In this document: positions 33,727 to 41,947 of the stretch, one piece after another
Layout: each line of letters starts with the position of its first letter
How positions within the stretch are numbered: the first letter of the stretch is position 1
Source: Ga0077560 sp046330395
Lineage (GTDB): Bacteria; Actinomycetota; Thermoleophilia; Miltoncostaeales; Miltoncostaeaceae
Direction of reading: 5' to 3'
DNA length: 64,000 bases
Assembly: GCA_046330395.1 (NCBI GenBank)
Contig: JAXLSS010000003.1
Location: 1-64,000, forward strand
Position numbers and translations under genes: made by a program
The notes under the pieces: model-generated
The model's database searches: none
The model's input: the letters and a program-made list of their open reading frames with translations, nothing else
What the model was told of the DNA's origin: nothing

Positions 33727-34214
33727 GCGAACACCGCGTCCAGGTCGGGCGGGTCGGCCAGGGTGGCGGCCAGGTCCGCCAGGGGCTCCGGATCACCGGC
33801 CAGCACGGCCCGGAACGCCGCGTCCAGGCGCTCCTGCGCCACCGGGGTGCGGGGTCCGGCGATGGCGGCCACGGTGCCGAGCCACAGGTCGGGCAGCACC
33901 TCGCGCCGGCCGGCGGCCACCAGGCCGGCGGAGTGGGCCACCAGCAGCGCCAGCGCCCGGATGACGAACAGGTCGCCCGAGGCCGACACCTCCACGAGGC
34001 CGCTGGCGTAGCAGTAGTCACCGGCCAGCACCCCGTGGGGCTCCTCGTCGGCCCGCGTCAGCGCACGCGGGGTGCCGTGGTGCACCAGGAACCCCTCCAG
34101 GATGAGGTCGAGCCCCACCGCCTGGGCGGGGGTGAGCGGCGGGCTCACCCGCGGCGCCAGGAGGAGCGGGACATCGTCGGTGCGCACCACGGCGGCCAGC
34201 GTGGGATCGGCCAT
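33723..34214 (-). CDS. Uncharacterised helical protein between hemL and the ubiD-like gene
   Basis: 163 residues, Ala/Leu-rich and predicted all-helical: LTPAQAVGLDLILEGFLVHH, VLAGDYCYASGLVEVSASGD, LFVIRALALLVAHSAGLVAA, LGTVAAIAGPRTPVAQE. There is no transmembrane character or catalytic motif. The GDYCYA...GD pattern faintly recalls the GDYLL/A helices of polyprenyl synthases, but the DDxxD motif is absent. The start is 34214 (34220 also possible). It overlaps the ubiD-like start by 4 bases, so the two are translationally coupled. Confidence 0.6.
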   Translation of the reverse strand: MADPTLAAVVRTDDVPLLLAPRVSPPLTPAQAVGLDLILEGFLVHHGTPRALTRADEEPHGVLAGDYCYASGLVEVSASGDLFVIRALALLVAHSAGLVAAGRREVLPDLWLGTVAAIAGPRTPVAQERLDAAFRAVLAGDPEPLADLAATLADPPDLDAVFA

Positions 34215-34225
34215 CAGCATGCGCC

Positions 34226-35506
34226 TCACCCGGCCACGGCCTCCGCGGCCTCGGCAAGCGCCGTCCGGGTGGCCGCCAGGTCGGCGTCGGTGTGCGCCAT
34301 GCCGGTGAACCAGGCCTCGAACTGCGAGGGCGGCGGGTACACGCCGCGGGCCAGCAGCGCCCGCGCGAACGCCGCGTAGGCCCCGGTGTCGCTGGCGGTG
34401 GCCTGCGCGTAGTCGGTGACCGGACCGGTGGTGAAGAAGGGGGTCACCATGGAGCCCACCCGGTTCACCGTCACCGGCGCGCCGCTGGCCCGCATGGCGT
34501 CCTCCAGCGCGGCGCCCGACTCCTCCAGCCGCTCGTAGACGCCCGGGGCCGCCAGGCCCGCCAGCACGGCCAGGCCCGCCGCGGTGGCCAGCGGGTTCCC
34601 CGACAGGGTGCCCGCCTGGTAGCACGGCCCCTCCGGGGCCAGCTGGTCCATCACGTCGCCGCGGCCGCCGAACGCCCCCACCGGCAGCCCGCCGCCGATG
34701 ATCTTGCCGAAACAGGTGATGTCGGCCCGCACGCCGAAGCGCTCCTGGGCGCCACCGCGGGCCAGCCGGAACCCGGTGATGACCTCGTCCAGGATCAGCA
34801 GCGCCCCCGTGCGGTCGCACGCGGCGCGCAGGCCCTCCAGGTAGCCGGGCCGCGGGGCCACCACGCCCATGTTGCCCGCCACCGGCTCCAGGATGATGGC
34901 CGCCGCGCCCTGCAGCGCCTCCTCGGCCGCGGCGAGGTCGTTGTACGGCACCAGCCGCGTGGCCGCGGTGGCCGCCGCGGGCACGCCCGGGCTGGTGGGC
35001 ACCCCCAGGGTGGTGGCGCCGCTGCCGGCCTGGGCCAGCAGGCCGTCGATGGCGCCGTGGTAGCCGCCGATGGTCTTCACCACCACCTCGCGGCCGGTGG
35101 CCGCGCGCGCCAGGCGCAGGGCGCCCATCACGGCCTCGCTGCCGGATGAGGTCATGCGCAGCCGCTCCACCGACGGGAAGGCGTCGATCACCGTCTCGGC
35201 GAAGCGCACCTCACGCTCGGTGGGGGCGCCGTAGGAGGTGCCGCGCGGCAGCGCGTCACGCAGGGCGTCCAGTGTGGCGGGGTGGGCGTGACCCAGGATG
35301 GCCGGGCCCCAGGAGGCCAGGTGGTCGATGTAGCGGTTGCCGTCGACATCCCATACGTACGCACCCTCGGCGCGGTCGATGAACACGGGGTCCCGGCCGA
35401 TGGAGCGCATCGCGCGCACCGGCGAGTTGACCCCGCCCACCAGCACCCGGCGGGCGCGGGTGTACAGGGCATCGCTGGCGGGGGTGGCGTGGGGCGGCAC
35501 GCTCAT
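34226..35506 (-). CDS. hemL: Glutamate-1-semialdehyde 2,1-aminomutase
   Basis: A PLP enzyme making 5-aminolevulinate for tetrapyrroles. 426 residues. GGVNSPVRAM at the N-terminus, IDHLASWGPAILGHAHP, TSSGSEAVMGALRLARA, LILDEVITGFRLA (PLP Asp) and FGKIIGGGLPVGAFGG with the Schiff-base lysine. The start ATG overlaps the ahbAB stop by 4 bases. It belongs to the hemB-ahbAB-hemL operon. Confidence 0.96.
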   Translation of the reverse strand: MSVPPHATPASDALYTRARRVLVGGVNSPVRAMRSIGRDPVFIDRAEGAYVWDVDGNRYIDHLASWGPAILGHAHPATLDALRDALPRGTSYGAPTEREVRFAETVIDAFPSVERLRMTSSGSEAVMGALRLARAATGREVVVKTIGGYHGAIDGLLAQAGSGATTLGVPTSPGVPAAATAATRLVPYNDLAAAEEALQGAAAIILEPVAGNMGVVAPRPGYLEGLRAACDRTGALLILDEVITGFRLARGGAQERFGVRADITCFGKIIGGGLPVGAFGGRGDVMDQLAPEGPCYQAGTLSGNPLATAAGLAVLAGLAAPGVYERLEESGAALEDAMRASGAPVTVNRVGSMVTPFFTTGPVTDYAQATASDTGAYAAFARALLARGVYPPPSQFEAWFTGMAHTDADLAATRTALAEAAEAVAG

Positions 35507-36609
35507 GCGGCGCGCTGTGCGGGGCGCCACTGGGGCAGCGGCTTGCCCGCCAGCGCCAGGTCCTCCCACTCCCGGTACTCGGGTGCGTAGTACACCAGCC
35601 GGATCTTCTTGAACTCGTACGTGGAGTAGAGGATCGCCCGGTCGGCGGGGTCGTTGAACCCCGTCTCCTCGGCGATGGCGGCGATGGTCTCCTCACACGC
35701 CTCCATGGAGCGCGCGTGGACCATGGTGAAGATGGAGTAGGGCCAGTCCTCGTAGGTGGGGCGCTTGTAGCAGTGCGACACCGACCGGTAGGCGGCCATC
35801 TGCGGGCCGACGCGTTCCAGATCCTCCTCGGGCACGCGCCACACGGCCATGCCGTTGGCGCCGAACCCGGCGCGGCGGTGGTTGAGCACGGCGGCGAAGC
35901 GGCGCATGTAGCCCCGCTCCACCAGGTCGCGGCCACCCGCCAGCAGCTGGTCCACGGAGAGGCCCACCTCGGCGGCCCAGTCGTCGAACGGCGACGACCG
36001 CAGGGGCAGGTCGCGCTGCAGCACGTTGATGAGGCGCTGATCGTCGGGGCTGGGCAGCGGCAGCCCCTCGCGCTTGGGCGGCGCCTTGGGCGCCTCCTTG
36101 GCCGCCTGGCCCTGCGCGCCGGTCATGTCCAGCTGCACGTTGATCTTGAACAGCTTCAGGGTGGGCAGCATCCGCATCGACTCGGCCCCGGTCTCCCGCG
36201 CCAGGATCTCGAGCGTGTCCTCCAGGCTCAGCCGGGCACCCGGCTCCACCGCCAGCGTGAACCACAGGTTGAAGGCGTGGCTGCGGCGGTAGTTGTGGCT
36301 CACCCCCGGGTGGCCGCCCACGATTGCGGCGGCGTCGAACAACCGGTCGTCCGGGTACCGCGCGGCCACCAGGGTGCTGGTGTACCCAAGGCTGCGCGTG
36401 TCGAAGATGGCGGACACCTGCCGGATGATGGCCGCGCGGCGCAGCACGTCCATGCGGCGCAGCACCTCGTCCTCGGGCATCCCGATGCCGGCACCCACCT
36501 CGGCGTAGGGCCGCGCGACGATGGGGATGCCGGCCTGCAGGGCGTTCAGCAGCTCCCGGTCGCCGTCGTCGGGCGTGTGGTGCAGCCGCTCAGGGGCGGT
36601 GGTGGTCAT
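35503..36609 (-). CDS. Siroheme decarboxylase, fused AhbA-AhbB
   Basis: 368 residues made of two AsnC/Lrp-like halves. The first half ends with the AhbA-type motif SHNYRRSHAFNLWFTLAV; the second carries the AhbB-type motif SHCYKRPTYEDWPYSIFTMV. Each half has a winged-helix opening (LLNALQAGIPIVARPYAEVG; LINVLQRDLPLRSSPFDDW). Despite the Lrp resemblance, this pair converts siroheme to 12,18-didecarboxysiroheme in the alternative haem (or haem d1) pathway. An Ala/Lys/Pro linker joins the halves. Separate AhbA and AhbB are more usual. Operon partners hemB and hemL support a haem role over transcription control. Confidence 0.85.
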   Translation of the reverse strand: MTTTAPERLHHTPDDGDRELLNALQAGIPIVARPYAEVGAGIGMPEDEVLRRMDVLRRAAIIRQVSAIFDTRSLGYTSTLVAARYPDDRLFDAAAIVGGHPGVSHNYRRSHAFNLWFTLAVEPGARLSLEDTLEILARETGAESMRMLPTLKLFKINVQLDMTGAQGQAAKEAPKAPPKREGLPLPSPDDQRLINVLQRDLPLRSSPFDDWAAEVGLSVDQLLAGGRDLVERGYMRRFAAVLNHRRAGFGANGMAVWRVPEEDLERVGPQMAAYRSVSHCYKRPTYEDWPYSIFTMVHARSMEACEETIAAIAEETGFNDPADRAILYSTYEFKKIRLVYYAPEYREWEDLALAGKPLPQWRPAQRAA

Positions 36610-37619
36610 GCGTCCTCCCGCAGCCAGCGCGCCGTGTCCTCAGCGCCATAGGTGATGATCATGTCCGCCCCGGCCCTGGTGATCGCGGTGAGGGTCTCCA
36701 GCATGGCGTCGCGCTCGTCCAGCCACCCGCGGTCGGCCGCCGCCTTGAGCATGGCGTACTCCCCGCTGACGTGGTACGCCGCCACCGGCACGTGCGCCAC
36801 CTCGCGCACGCGGGTGATCACGTCCATGTACGTGGCGGCGGGCTTCACCATCACCATGTCCGCGCCCTCGGACAGGTCCAGCGCCACCTCGCGCAGGGCC
36901 TCGCGCGCGCCGTTGGCGGGATCCATCTGGTAGCCGCGCCGGTCGCCGAAGCCGGGGGCCGACCCGGCCGCGTCGCGGAACGGGCCGTAGAAGGCCGAGG
37001 CGTACTTGACGGCGTAGCTCATGATGGCCGTGGTGGACAGGCCGTCGGCGTCCAGCGCCCACCGGATGGCCGCCACGCGGCCGTCCATCATGTCGCTGGG
37101 GGCCACGATGTCCGCCCCGGCGCGCGCATGGCTGAGGGCGGCGCGCGCAAGGATCTCCAGGCTGGCGTCGTTGTCCACCTCGCCGTCCACGATGACGCCG
37201 CAGTGGCCGTGGTCGGTGTAGGCGCACAGGCACACGTCGGTGATCACCACCATGTCCGGCACCGCGTCCTTCACGGCGGCCACCGCCTGCTGCACCGCCC
37301 CGTCGGGGCTGTGACTGGCCGTGGCGTGCGCGTCCTTCTCGTCGCTGACGCCGAACAGCAGCACCGCGGGCACGCCGGCATCGAAGGCCCGCCGCGCGCG
37401 GCGTGCCAGCAGACCGGGCGACAGGCGCGCCTGACCGGGCAGTGAGGCGATGGGCACCTCCACGTCGTGACCCGTCACGGCGAACAGGGGCAGGATCAAC
37501 CCGTCGGCCGACAGGCGCGTCTCGCGCACCATGCGGCGCAGGGTGGCGCCGGCGCGCAGGCGACGGGGTCGCTGCAGCGGAACGGGGCCCGTGGAGATGG
37601 CGGTGTGGGGTGCGGACAT
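36606..37619 (-). CDS. hemB: Delta-aminolevulinic acid dehydratase (porphobilinogen synthase)
   Basis: Condenses two 5-aminolevulinates to porphobilinogen. About 337 residues. The zinc-site cysteines VCLCAYTDHGHCG are present, as are the active-site lysines (MSYAVKYASAFYGPF and MVKPAATYMDVI). Further motifs: LILPLFAVTG and VAAYHVSGEYAMLKAA. Start 37619, or 37637, which adds six residues and has a weak GGAG. First gene of the operon; a perfect operator-like inverted repeat lies upstream at 37,703. Confidence 0.95.
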   Translation of the reverse strand: MSAPHTAISTGPVPLQRPRRLRAGATLRRMVRETRLSADGLILPLFAVTGHDVEVPIASLPGQARLSPGLLARRARRAFDAGVPAVLLFGVSDEKDAHATASHSPDGAVQQAVAAVKDAVPDMVVITDVCLCAYTDHGHCGVIVDGEVDNDASLEILARAALSHARAGADIVAPSDMMDGRVAAIRWALDADGLSTTAIMSYAVKYASAFYGPFRDAAGSAPGFGDRRGYQMDPANGAREALREVALDLSEGADMVMVKPAATYMDVITRVREVAHVPVAAYHVSGEYAMLKAAADRGWLDERDAMLETLTAITRAGADMIITYGAEDTARWLREDA

Positions 37620-37702
37620 GGGTCGCGAGTTTCGCATACGCTCCGCGAAAGGGCCGCACGGCAGCGCCCCGGGGAGACGGCGTCAGCGGTCACCGATGCG
37701 GC

Positions 37703-37728
37703 CATATGGACGGTTCAGCGTCCATATG
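37703..37728. promoter_or_regulatory. Perfect 10-bp inverted repeat, operator of the hemB operon
   Basis: CATATGGACG, six bases GTTCAG, CGTCCATATG. It lies in the only upstream gap of the hemB operon, 84 bases before the hemB start and 15 bases after the regulator stop. Related sites overlap the regulator start (38,340) and lie at 3,819. Confidence 0.75.
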
Positions 37729-37742
37729 ATGTGCCCAGCGTG

Positions 37743-38342
37743 TCAGATGGCGCCCGGCGACCCCACCAGATCGACGCCGTCGACCATGGCCTCCCGCACC
37801 ATCGCCGCCGCCGCGCCCCGCTCCAGCTCGGCCACGGAGTGCTCGGTCACCACCACGGCGTTGCCCGTCCAGCGCTGGGCGGCGGTGCGCAGCTGGGCCA
37901 CCTGGTCGCGCCACCCGGGCTCGTGCTCCCACACGTCGTCGGGCCGCACCAGCAGCAGCTCCACGCGTCCCTCGTCGCCGCCGCCCTCACGTGGGGCGTC
38001 GCCCAGCAGGACGGCCCACACCGGCGGGATGTCCCACTGCTCCATCTGGCGCCGCAGGCGCCGCGTGAGCTCGCGTGTGAGCTCCACCAGGGCCACCACG
38101 TGGGGCGCCGCCAGGTGGTCGCGGTTGAGCTGGTAGATGGTGGCTCGTCCGGCCGGCAGGGCCGTGACGATCCCCTGGGCCGCCAGGCGGTGCAGTGCGG
38201 CGCGGACGCCGCTGTGGGAGGATTGGCCCAGCGCGCGGGCCACCTCCCGGCCCGTGAGCGGGCGTTCGGCTCGCACCAACGCCGCCAGCACCGGGCCCTC
38301 AAGCCCATTCGAGACCAGGCGTATGGGCATTCCGAAGTCCAT
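37743..38342 (-). CDS. Winged-helix regulator with a nucleotidyltransferase-like C-terminus
   Basis: 199 residues. N-terminal MarR-like winged helix: VLAALVRAERPLTGREVARA, SGVRAALHRLAAQGIVTALP and AGRATIYQLNRDHLAAP. The C-terminal part (WAVLLGDAPREGG, RVELLLVRPDD) has the look of a degenerate nucleotidyltransferase domain, as in some ligand-sensing regulators. Its start codon lies inside an operator-like repeat, and the perfect repeat lies between this gene and hemB, so it probably controls itself and the haem/menaquinone operon. The start could be the ATG at 38330 instead. Confidence 0.75.
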   Translation of the reverse strand: MDFGMPIRLVSNGLEGPVLAALVRAERPLTGREVARALGQSSHSGVRAALHRLAAQGIVTALPAGRATIYQLNRDHLAAPHVVALVELTRELTRRLRRQMEQWDIPPVWAVLLGDAPREGGGDEGRVELLLVRPDDVWEHEPGWRDQVAQLRTAAQRWTGNAVVVTEHSVAELERGAAAAMVREAMVDGVDLVGSPGAI

Positions 38343-38365
38343 TCGGACACTCTACCGTCCATACG
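38340..38365. promoter_or_regulatory. Operator-like inverted repeat overlapping the regulator start
   Basis: CATTCGGACA, six bases, CGTCCATACG: the same spacing as the perfect site at 37,703, with 7 and 8 of 10 matching bases per half. It suggests autoregulation and may also serve the divergent aat gene. Confidence 0.6.
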
Positions 38366-38394
38366 GTGGTATGAACGCGACATATGGGTGAGCA

Positions 38395-39018
38395 GTGCGA
38401 CCGGATCCAGGGGATTCTGAGGTGTTCGCCCCCCTGGACCCGCAAGAGGTCCTGCTGGCCTACACGCGTGGCGCGTTCCCCATGGACGGGCCCGACGAGG
38501 CATGGAACCCGGCGCCCTTCTACGTGGCCGACCCGCGGGCCGTGCTGCCCATCGCCGACTTCCGGGTTCCGCGTTCGGTGTCGCGCGCGCTGCGCCGGGC
38601 GCCGTACGAGGTGTTCATCGACCGGGCCTTCGGCGAGGTGGTGGACGCCTGCGCCGTGCGCGAGGAGGACACCTGGCTGACCCCGCGGCTGCGGGTGGCA
38701 TACCGCGAACTGCACCGCATGGGCCACGCGCACAGCGTGGAGTGCTGGGAGGGGGGACGCCTTGTGGGGGGCCTGTTCGGCGTGGCCATGGGGGCGCTGT
38801 TCACCAGCGAGAGCATGTTCCACCGGGCGCCGGACGCCGGGAACATCGCCATGGTTGCTACGGCGTCCCACCTGCTGGCACGGGACTACCGGCTGTGGGA
38901 CATCCAGATGGTCACGCCCCACACCCTGCGCTTCGGGGCCCAGCGGGTGCCGCACGAGGACTACATGCGGCTGCTGGGCCATGCGCTGCGCCGGCCCCGC
39001 CGGTTCACCGACGCGTGA
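38395..39018 (+). CDS. aat: Leucyl/phenylalanyl-tRNA-protein transferase
   Basis: Adds Leu or Phe to N-terminal Arg/Lys of proteins for N-end-rule degradation. About 207 residues. AYTRGAFPM and the start WNPAPFYVADPRAVLP, VIDRAF-type FIDRAFGEVVDACA, ECWEGGRLVGGLFGVAMGAL, FTSESMFHRAPDAGNIAMVA and DIQMVTPHTLRFGAQRVP are all Aat signatures. Start GTG at 38395, or GTG at 38422 with a shorter N-terminus. Divergent from the regulator. Confidence 0.92.
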   Translation: MRPDPGDSEVFAPLDPQEVLLAYTRGAFPMDGPDEAWNPAPFYVADPRAVLPIADFRVPRSVSRALRRAPYEVFIDRAFGEVVDACAVREEDTWLTPRLRVAYRELHRMGHAHSVECWEGGRLVGGLFGVAMGALFTSESMFHRAPDAGNIAMVATASHLLARDYRLWDIQMVTPHTLRFGAQRVPHEDYMRLLGHALRRPRRFTDA

Positions 39019-39057
39019 GGTTCGCCACCCCGCGCGAATATGCGAACCTGCGCGGCG

Positions 39058-39792
39058 ATGCCGCCGCACACCAGGCAGCAGCTCCACTCCCGGCGCGCGC
39101 GCCGACGCAGCGAGGAGCGACGCCGCAGGCGCCGCGCCACCGTCTCCGTGGCGGTGCCCGCGGCCGTTGTGGGGTTGCTCGTACTCGCCCTCTGGGTGGC
39201 CCTGGGTGCGCGCGGCGGCGGCCACACCCGCACCACCAGCACGCCGAGCATCGTGGTGGGCCCCGGCGCCCGCCCGAAGGACATCCTCCTGGCGCGGGCC
39301 GGCACGGTGGAGGTGAAGCTGCCCGTGGACCAGGCACGCATCACCGCCATCGCCTTCAGGCCCAGTGAGAACACCACCGCCGTGGAGCTGACGCCCGCGG
39401 GACCCCTGCGGTACCACACCGCCCCCCAGAACGGGCGGCCAGGCCCCGAGCGCGCCGCGGTGGACGTGGGCGCCCCCGCCGGCACCCTGGTGTTCGCACC
39501 CGTGGACGGCACCGTGACGTCGGTGACCGACTGGGTGCTGCGCGGGCACGTGGAGGGCGTGCAGATCAGCATCGAGCCCCAGGACGCCACCGACATCACC
39601 GTGGTGGTGGACCACGTCACGCCGCACGCGGGGTCGCCGAAGGTGCACGTGGGCCAGGCCGTCCGGGCCGGGGTGACGCCGCTGGGCGAGGTGGTGGACC
39701 TCACCGGGATCATCCCCCAGGAACTGGCGCAGTACACCGCCGACGCCGGCAACCACGTGGCCATCGAACTCGACCGCACCGGCAGCGATTAG
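39058..39792 (+). CDS. Membrane-anchored M23-like domain protein
   Basis: About 244 residues. Very basic N-terminus (RRARRRSEERRRRRR), one membrane helix (VAVPAAVVGLLVLALWVAL), then an extracytoplasmic beta-rich domain, VDVGAPAGTLVFAPVDGTVT ... ISIEPQDATDITVVVDHVTP ... VGQAVRAGVTPLGEV. It resembles the lysostaphin/M23 (or biotinyl-lipoyl-like) barrel, but the zinc ligands HxxxD and HxH are not clearly preserved, so it may bind the cell wall without cutting it. Confidence 0.65.
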   Translation: MPPHTRQQLHSRRARRRSEERRRRRRATVSVAVPAAVVGLLVLALWVALGARGGGHTRTTSTPSIVVGPGARPKDILLARAGTVEVKLPVDQARITAIAFRPSENTTAVELTPAGPLRYHTAPQNGRPGPERAAVDVGAPAGTLVFAPVDGTVTSVTDWVLRGHVEGVQISIEPQDATDITVVVDHVTPHAGSPKVHVGQAVRAGVTPLGEVVDLTGIIPQELAQYTADAGNHVAIELDRTGSD

Positions 39793-39875
39793 TGTCCCGG
39801 GTCGGGCGGCCGGGAGCGGCGTGGCGAGTGGAAACCGCGTGCAACACGGAGGAGGTTCGGGACAATGGTGGTGCC

Positions 39876-39992
39876 ATGACCCGGGCCGACGACGCAGCGC
39901 TCGGCAGGGTTTGCACATTCGGCGCGCGTGAGCCGTTGCACGTGAGTTGGCAGCCGCCGGGCTGCCGCGGCACGTCCGAGCCGGGCCGCTAG
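39876..39992 (+). CDS. Possible short protein upstream of the YmdB-type gene
   Basis: 38 residues (MTRADDAALGRVCTFGAREP...), ending one base before the next start. The ribosome binding site is weak. It could be a leader peptide or simply the transcribed leader of the next gene. Confidence 0.25.
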   Translation: MTRADDAALGRVCTFGAREPLHVSWQPPGCRGTSEPGR

Positions 39993-40793
39993 ATGCGCGC
40001 GCTCATGGTGGGTGACGTGGTGGGCGGCGTGGGCCTGCGGGCGCTGCTGGAGATGCTGCCCGCGCTGCGGGACCAGCACCGGCCCGACCTGGTGGTGGTG
40101 AACGCGGAGAACGCCGCGGACGGCACCGGCACCTCGGCCCGGCAGGCCGGCGAACTGCTGGACGCGGGCGTGGATGTGCTCACCGGTGGCAACCACTCCC
40201 TCAAACGCACCGACTTCCACGCCGTGCTGCGCGACAACCCGCGCGTGCTGCGGCCCGCCAACCTGCCGCCCGCCGGCGCCCCCGGCCGGGGCCTCACCGT
40301 GGTGCCCACCCCCGCGGGCGACGCGGCCGTGATCAACCTGCAGGGAGCCGTGTTCCTCAACAGCACCGACAACCCGTTCAGCGTGGTGGACGAGCTGGTG
40401 GACCGGGCGCGGGCGGTGGCGCGGCACGTGTTCCTGGACTTCCACTCGGAGGCCACCAGCGAGGCCACCGCCATGGGGCGGCACCTGGACGGGCGCGTCA
40501 CCGCCGTGGTGGGCACCCACACACACGTGCAGACCGCCGACGCCCGCGTGTTCCCCGGTGGCACGGCCTACATGACCGACCTGGGCATGACCGGGCCCCA
40601 CGACTCGGTGATCGGCGTGCGCAGCGACATCATCGTGCGCCGCTTCCTCGGCACCGACACCACCGCGCGCTTCCAGGTGGCCGAGGGCGAGGTGCTGGTG
40701 CAGGGCGCCCTCATCACCGCCGACGCCGACGGCCGCGCCACGTCCATCCAGGCGTTCAGCCTCCCCGCCCCCCCGACCCGGGACCCCGCATGA
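39993..40793 (+). CDS. YmdB/TIGR00282-family metallophosphoesterase
   Basis: 266 residues. MRALMVGDVVGGVGLRALLE (metal Asp), VVVNAENAADGTGTS (Asn-Glu), LTGGNHSLKR (Asn-His), FLDFHSEATSEATAMG and VVGTHTHVQTADARV (His-x-His) are the metal-binding motifs of the family. Relatives hydrolyse 2',3'-cyclic nucleotides and affect biofilm and RNA levels. One base follows the short upstream frame; the stop overlaps wecB by 4 bases. Confidence 0.9.
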   Translation: MRALMVGDVVGGVGLRALLEMLPALRDQHRPDLVVVNAENAADGTGTSARQAGELLDAGVDVLTGGNHSLKRTDFHAVLRDNPRVLRPANLPPAGAPGRGLTVVPTPAGDAAVINLQGAVFLNSTDNPFSVVDELVDRARAVARHVFLDFHSEATSEATAMGRHLDGRVTAVVGTHTHVQTADARVFPGGTAYMTDLGMTGPHDSVIGVRSDIIVRRFLGTDTTARFQVAEGEVLVQGALITADADGRATSIQAFSLPAPPTRDPA

Positions 40794-41863
40794 AAGTGAT
40801 GTCCGTGGTGGGCAACCGCCCCCAGTTCGTGAAGGCCGCCCCGCTGTGCCGTGCGCTGCGCGCGCGCTGCGACGAGGTGCTGGTGCACAGCGGCCAGCAC
40901 TACGACCCCGAGCTGGCCGACCTGTTCTTCGACGAGCTGGCCATCCCGGAACCCGACCACGCCCTGGGCGTGGGCCGGGGCAGTCCGCTGGTGCAGCTGG
41001 CCGCCATGGTGACCGGCCTGGAGACGCTGATCCACCGGGAGCGCCCCGCGGCCGTCCTGGTGTACGGCGACACCACCACCACCCTGGCCGGGGCCCTCGC
41101 CGCCGCCAAGCTGGGCGTGCCGCTGGCGCACGTGGAGGCGGGCCTGCGCTCGTTCGACAAGACGATGCCGGAGGAGCAGAACCGGGTGGTGACCGACCAC
41201 CTGTCCGGGCTGCTGTTGTGCCCCACCGACGTGGCCGTGCGGAACCTGGCCGCCGAGGGCATCCGTGAGGGCGTGCACCAGGTGGGCGACGTCATGTTCG
41301 ACGCGGCGCTGATGTTCAAGGAGGCCGCCCTCCAGCGGCCCGGCCCGGCCGCGCTGGACCTGCCCCGCGGCGGGTACCGCCTGGTGACGGTGCACCGGGC
41401 CGCCGCGACGGACACCCCCGAGGCGCTGGCCGCCCTGGTGGACGTGCTGGCGGCCATCCCGGGCCCGGCGGTGTTCCCCGTGCACCCCCGCACACGGGCC
41501 AAGCTGGAGGAGGCGGGCCTGTGGGACCGCGCCACCGCGCTGCCCAACATCCGCCTGATCCCGCCCGTGGGCTACCTGGATTTCACGGCCCTGCTTGTGG
41601 GCGCGGCCGCGGTGGTGACCGACTCGGGGGGTGTCCAGAAGGAGGCGTTCTTCCACCGCATCCCCTGCGTGACCCTGCGCGACACCACGGAGTGGACGGA
41701 GACGGTGACCCACGGCGTGAACACGCTGACGGGAATGAACGCGCAGAAGGTCGCCGAGACGCTGGCGAACGCCCGCTTCCCCGAGGGCGTCCCTGATCTC
41801 TACGGCGATGGCCACGCTGCGGACCGCATCGCCGAAGAGGTGGTGCGCTTCATCGCAGGCTGA
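40790..41863 (+). CDS. UDP-N-acetylglucosamine 2-epimerase (WecB/WbpI family)
   Basis: 357 residues. SVVGNRPQFVKAAPLCRAL, LVHSGQHYDPELADLFF, VYGDTTTTLAGALAAAKLG, AHVEAGLRSFDKTMPEEQN and VTDSGGVQKEAFFHRIPCVT are hallmark motifs. It epimerises UDP-GlcNAc to UDP-ManNAc, or, in WbpI-type pathways, a diacetylated uronic acid sugar. Sugar dehydrogenase, reductase and acetyltransferase genes follow 1 kb away, so a WbpI-like role is possible. A 7-bp hairpin terminates the gene. Confidence 0.93.
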   Translation: MKVMSVVGNRPQFVKAAPLCRALRARCDEVLVHSGQHYDPELADLFFDELAIPEPDHALGVGRGSPLVQLAAMVTGLETLIHRERPAAVLVYGDTTTTLAGALAAAKLGVPLAHVEAGLRSFDKTMPEEQNRVVTDHLSGLLLCPTDVAVRNLAAEGIREGVHQVGDVMFDAALMFKEAALQRPGPAALDLPRGGYRLVTVHRAAATDTPEALAALVDVLAAIPGPAVFPVHPRTRAKLEEAGLWDRATALPNIRLIPPVGYLDFTALLVGAAAVVTDSGGVQKEAFFHRIPCVTLRDTTEWTETVTHGVNTLTGMNAQKVAETLANARFPEGVPDLYGDGHAADRIAEEVVRFIAG

Positions 41864-41875
41864 GGACGGGTTGAC

Positions 41876-41893
41876 GGCGGCCCAAGGGCCGCC
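41876..41893 (+). terminator. Hairpin terminator of wecB
   Basis: GGCGGCC-CAAG-GGCCGCC, 13 bases after the stop, then further GC-rich pairing. No T run. Confidence 0.6.
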
Positions 41894-41947
41894 GGCCGGG
41901 CCGTCAGCAGCTTCTCGTTGGGAGCGCTGCCGACCCGGCAGCCTCAG

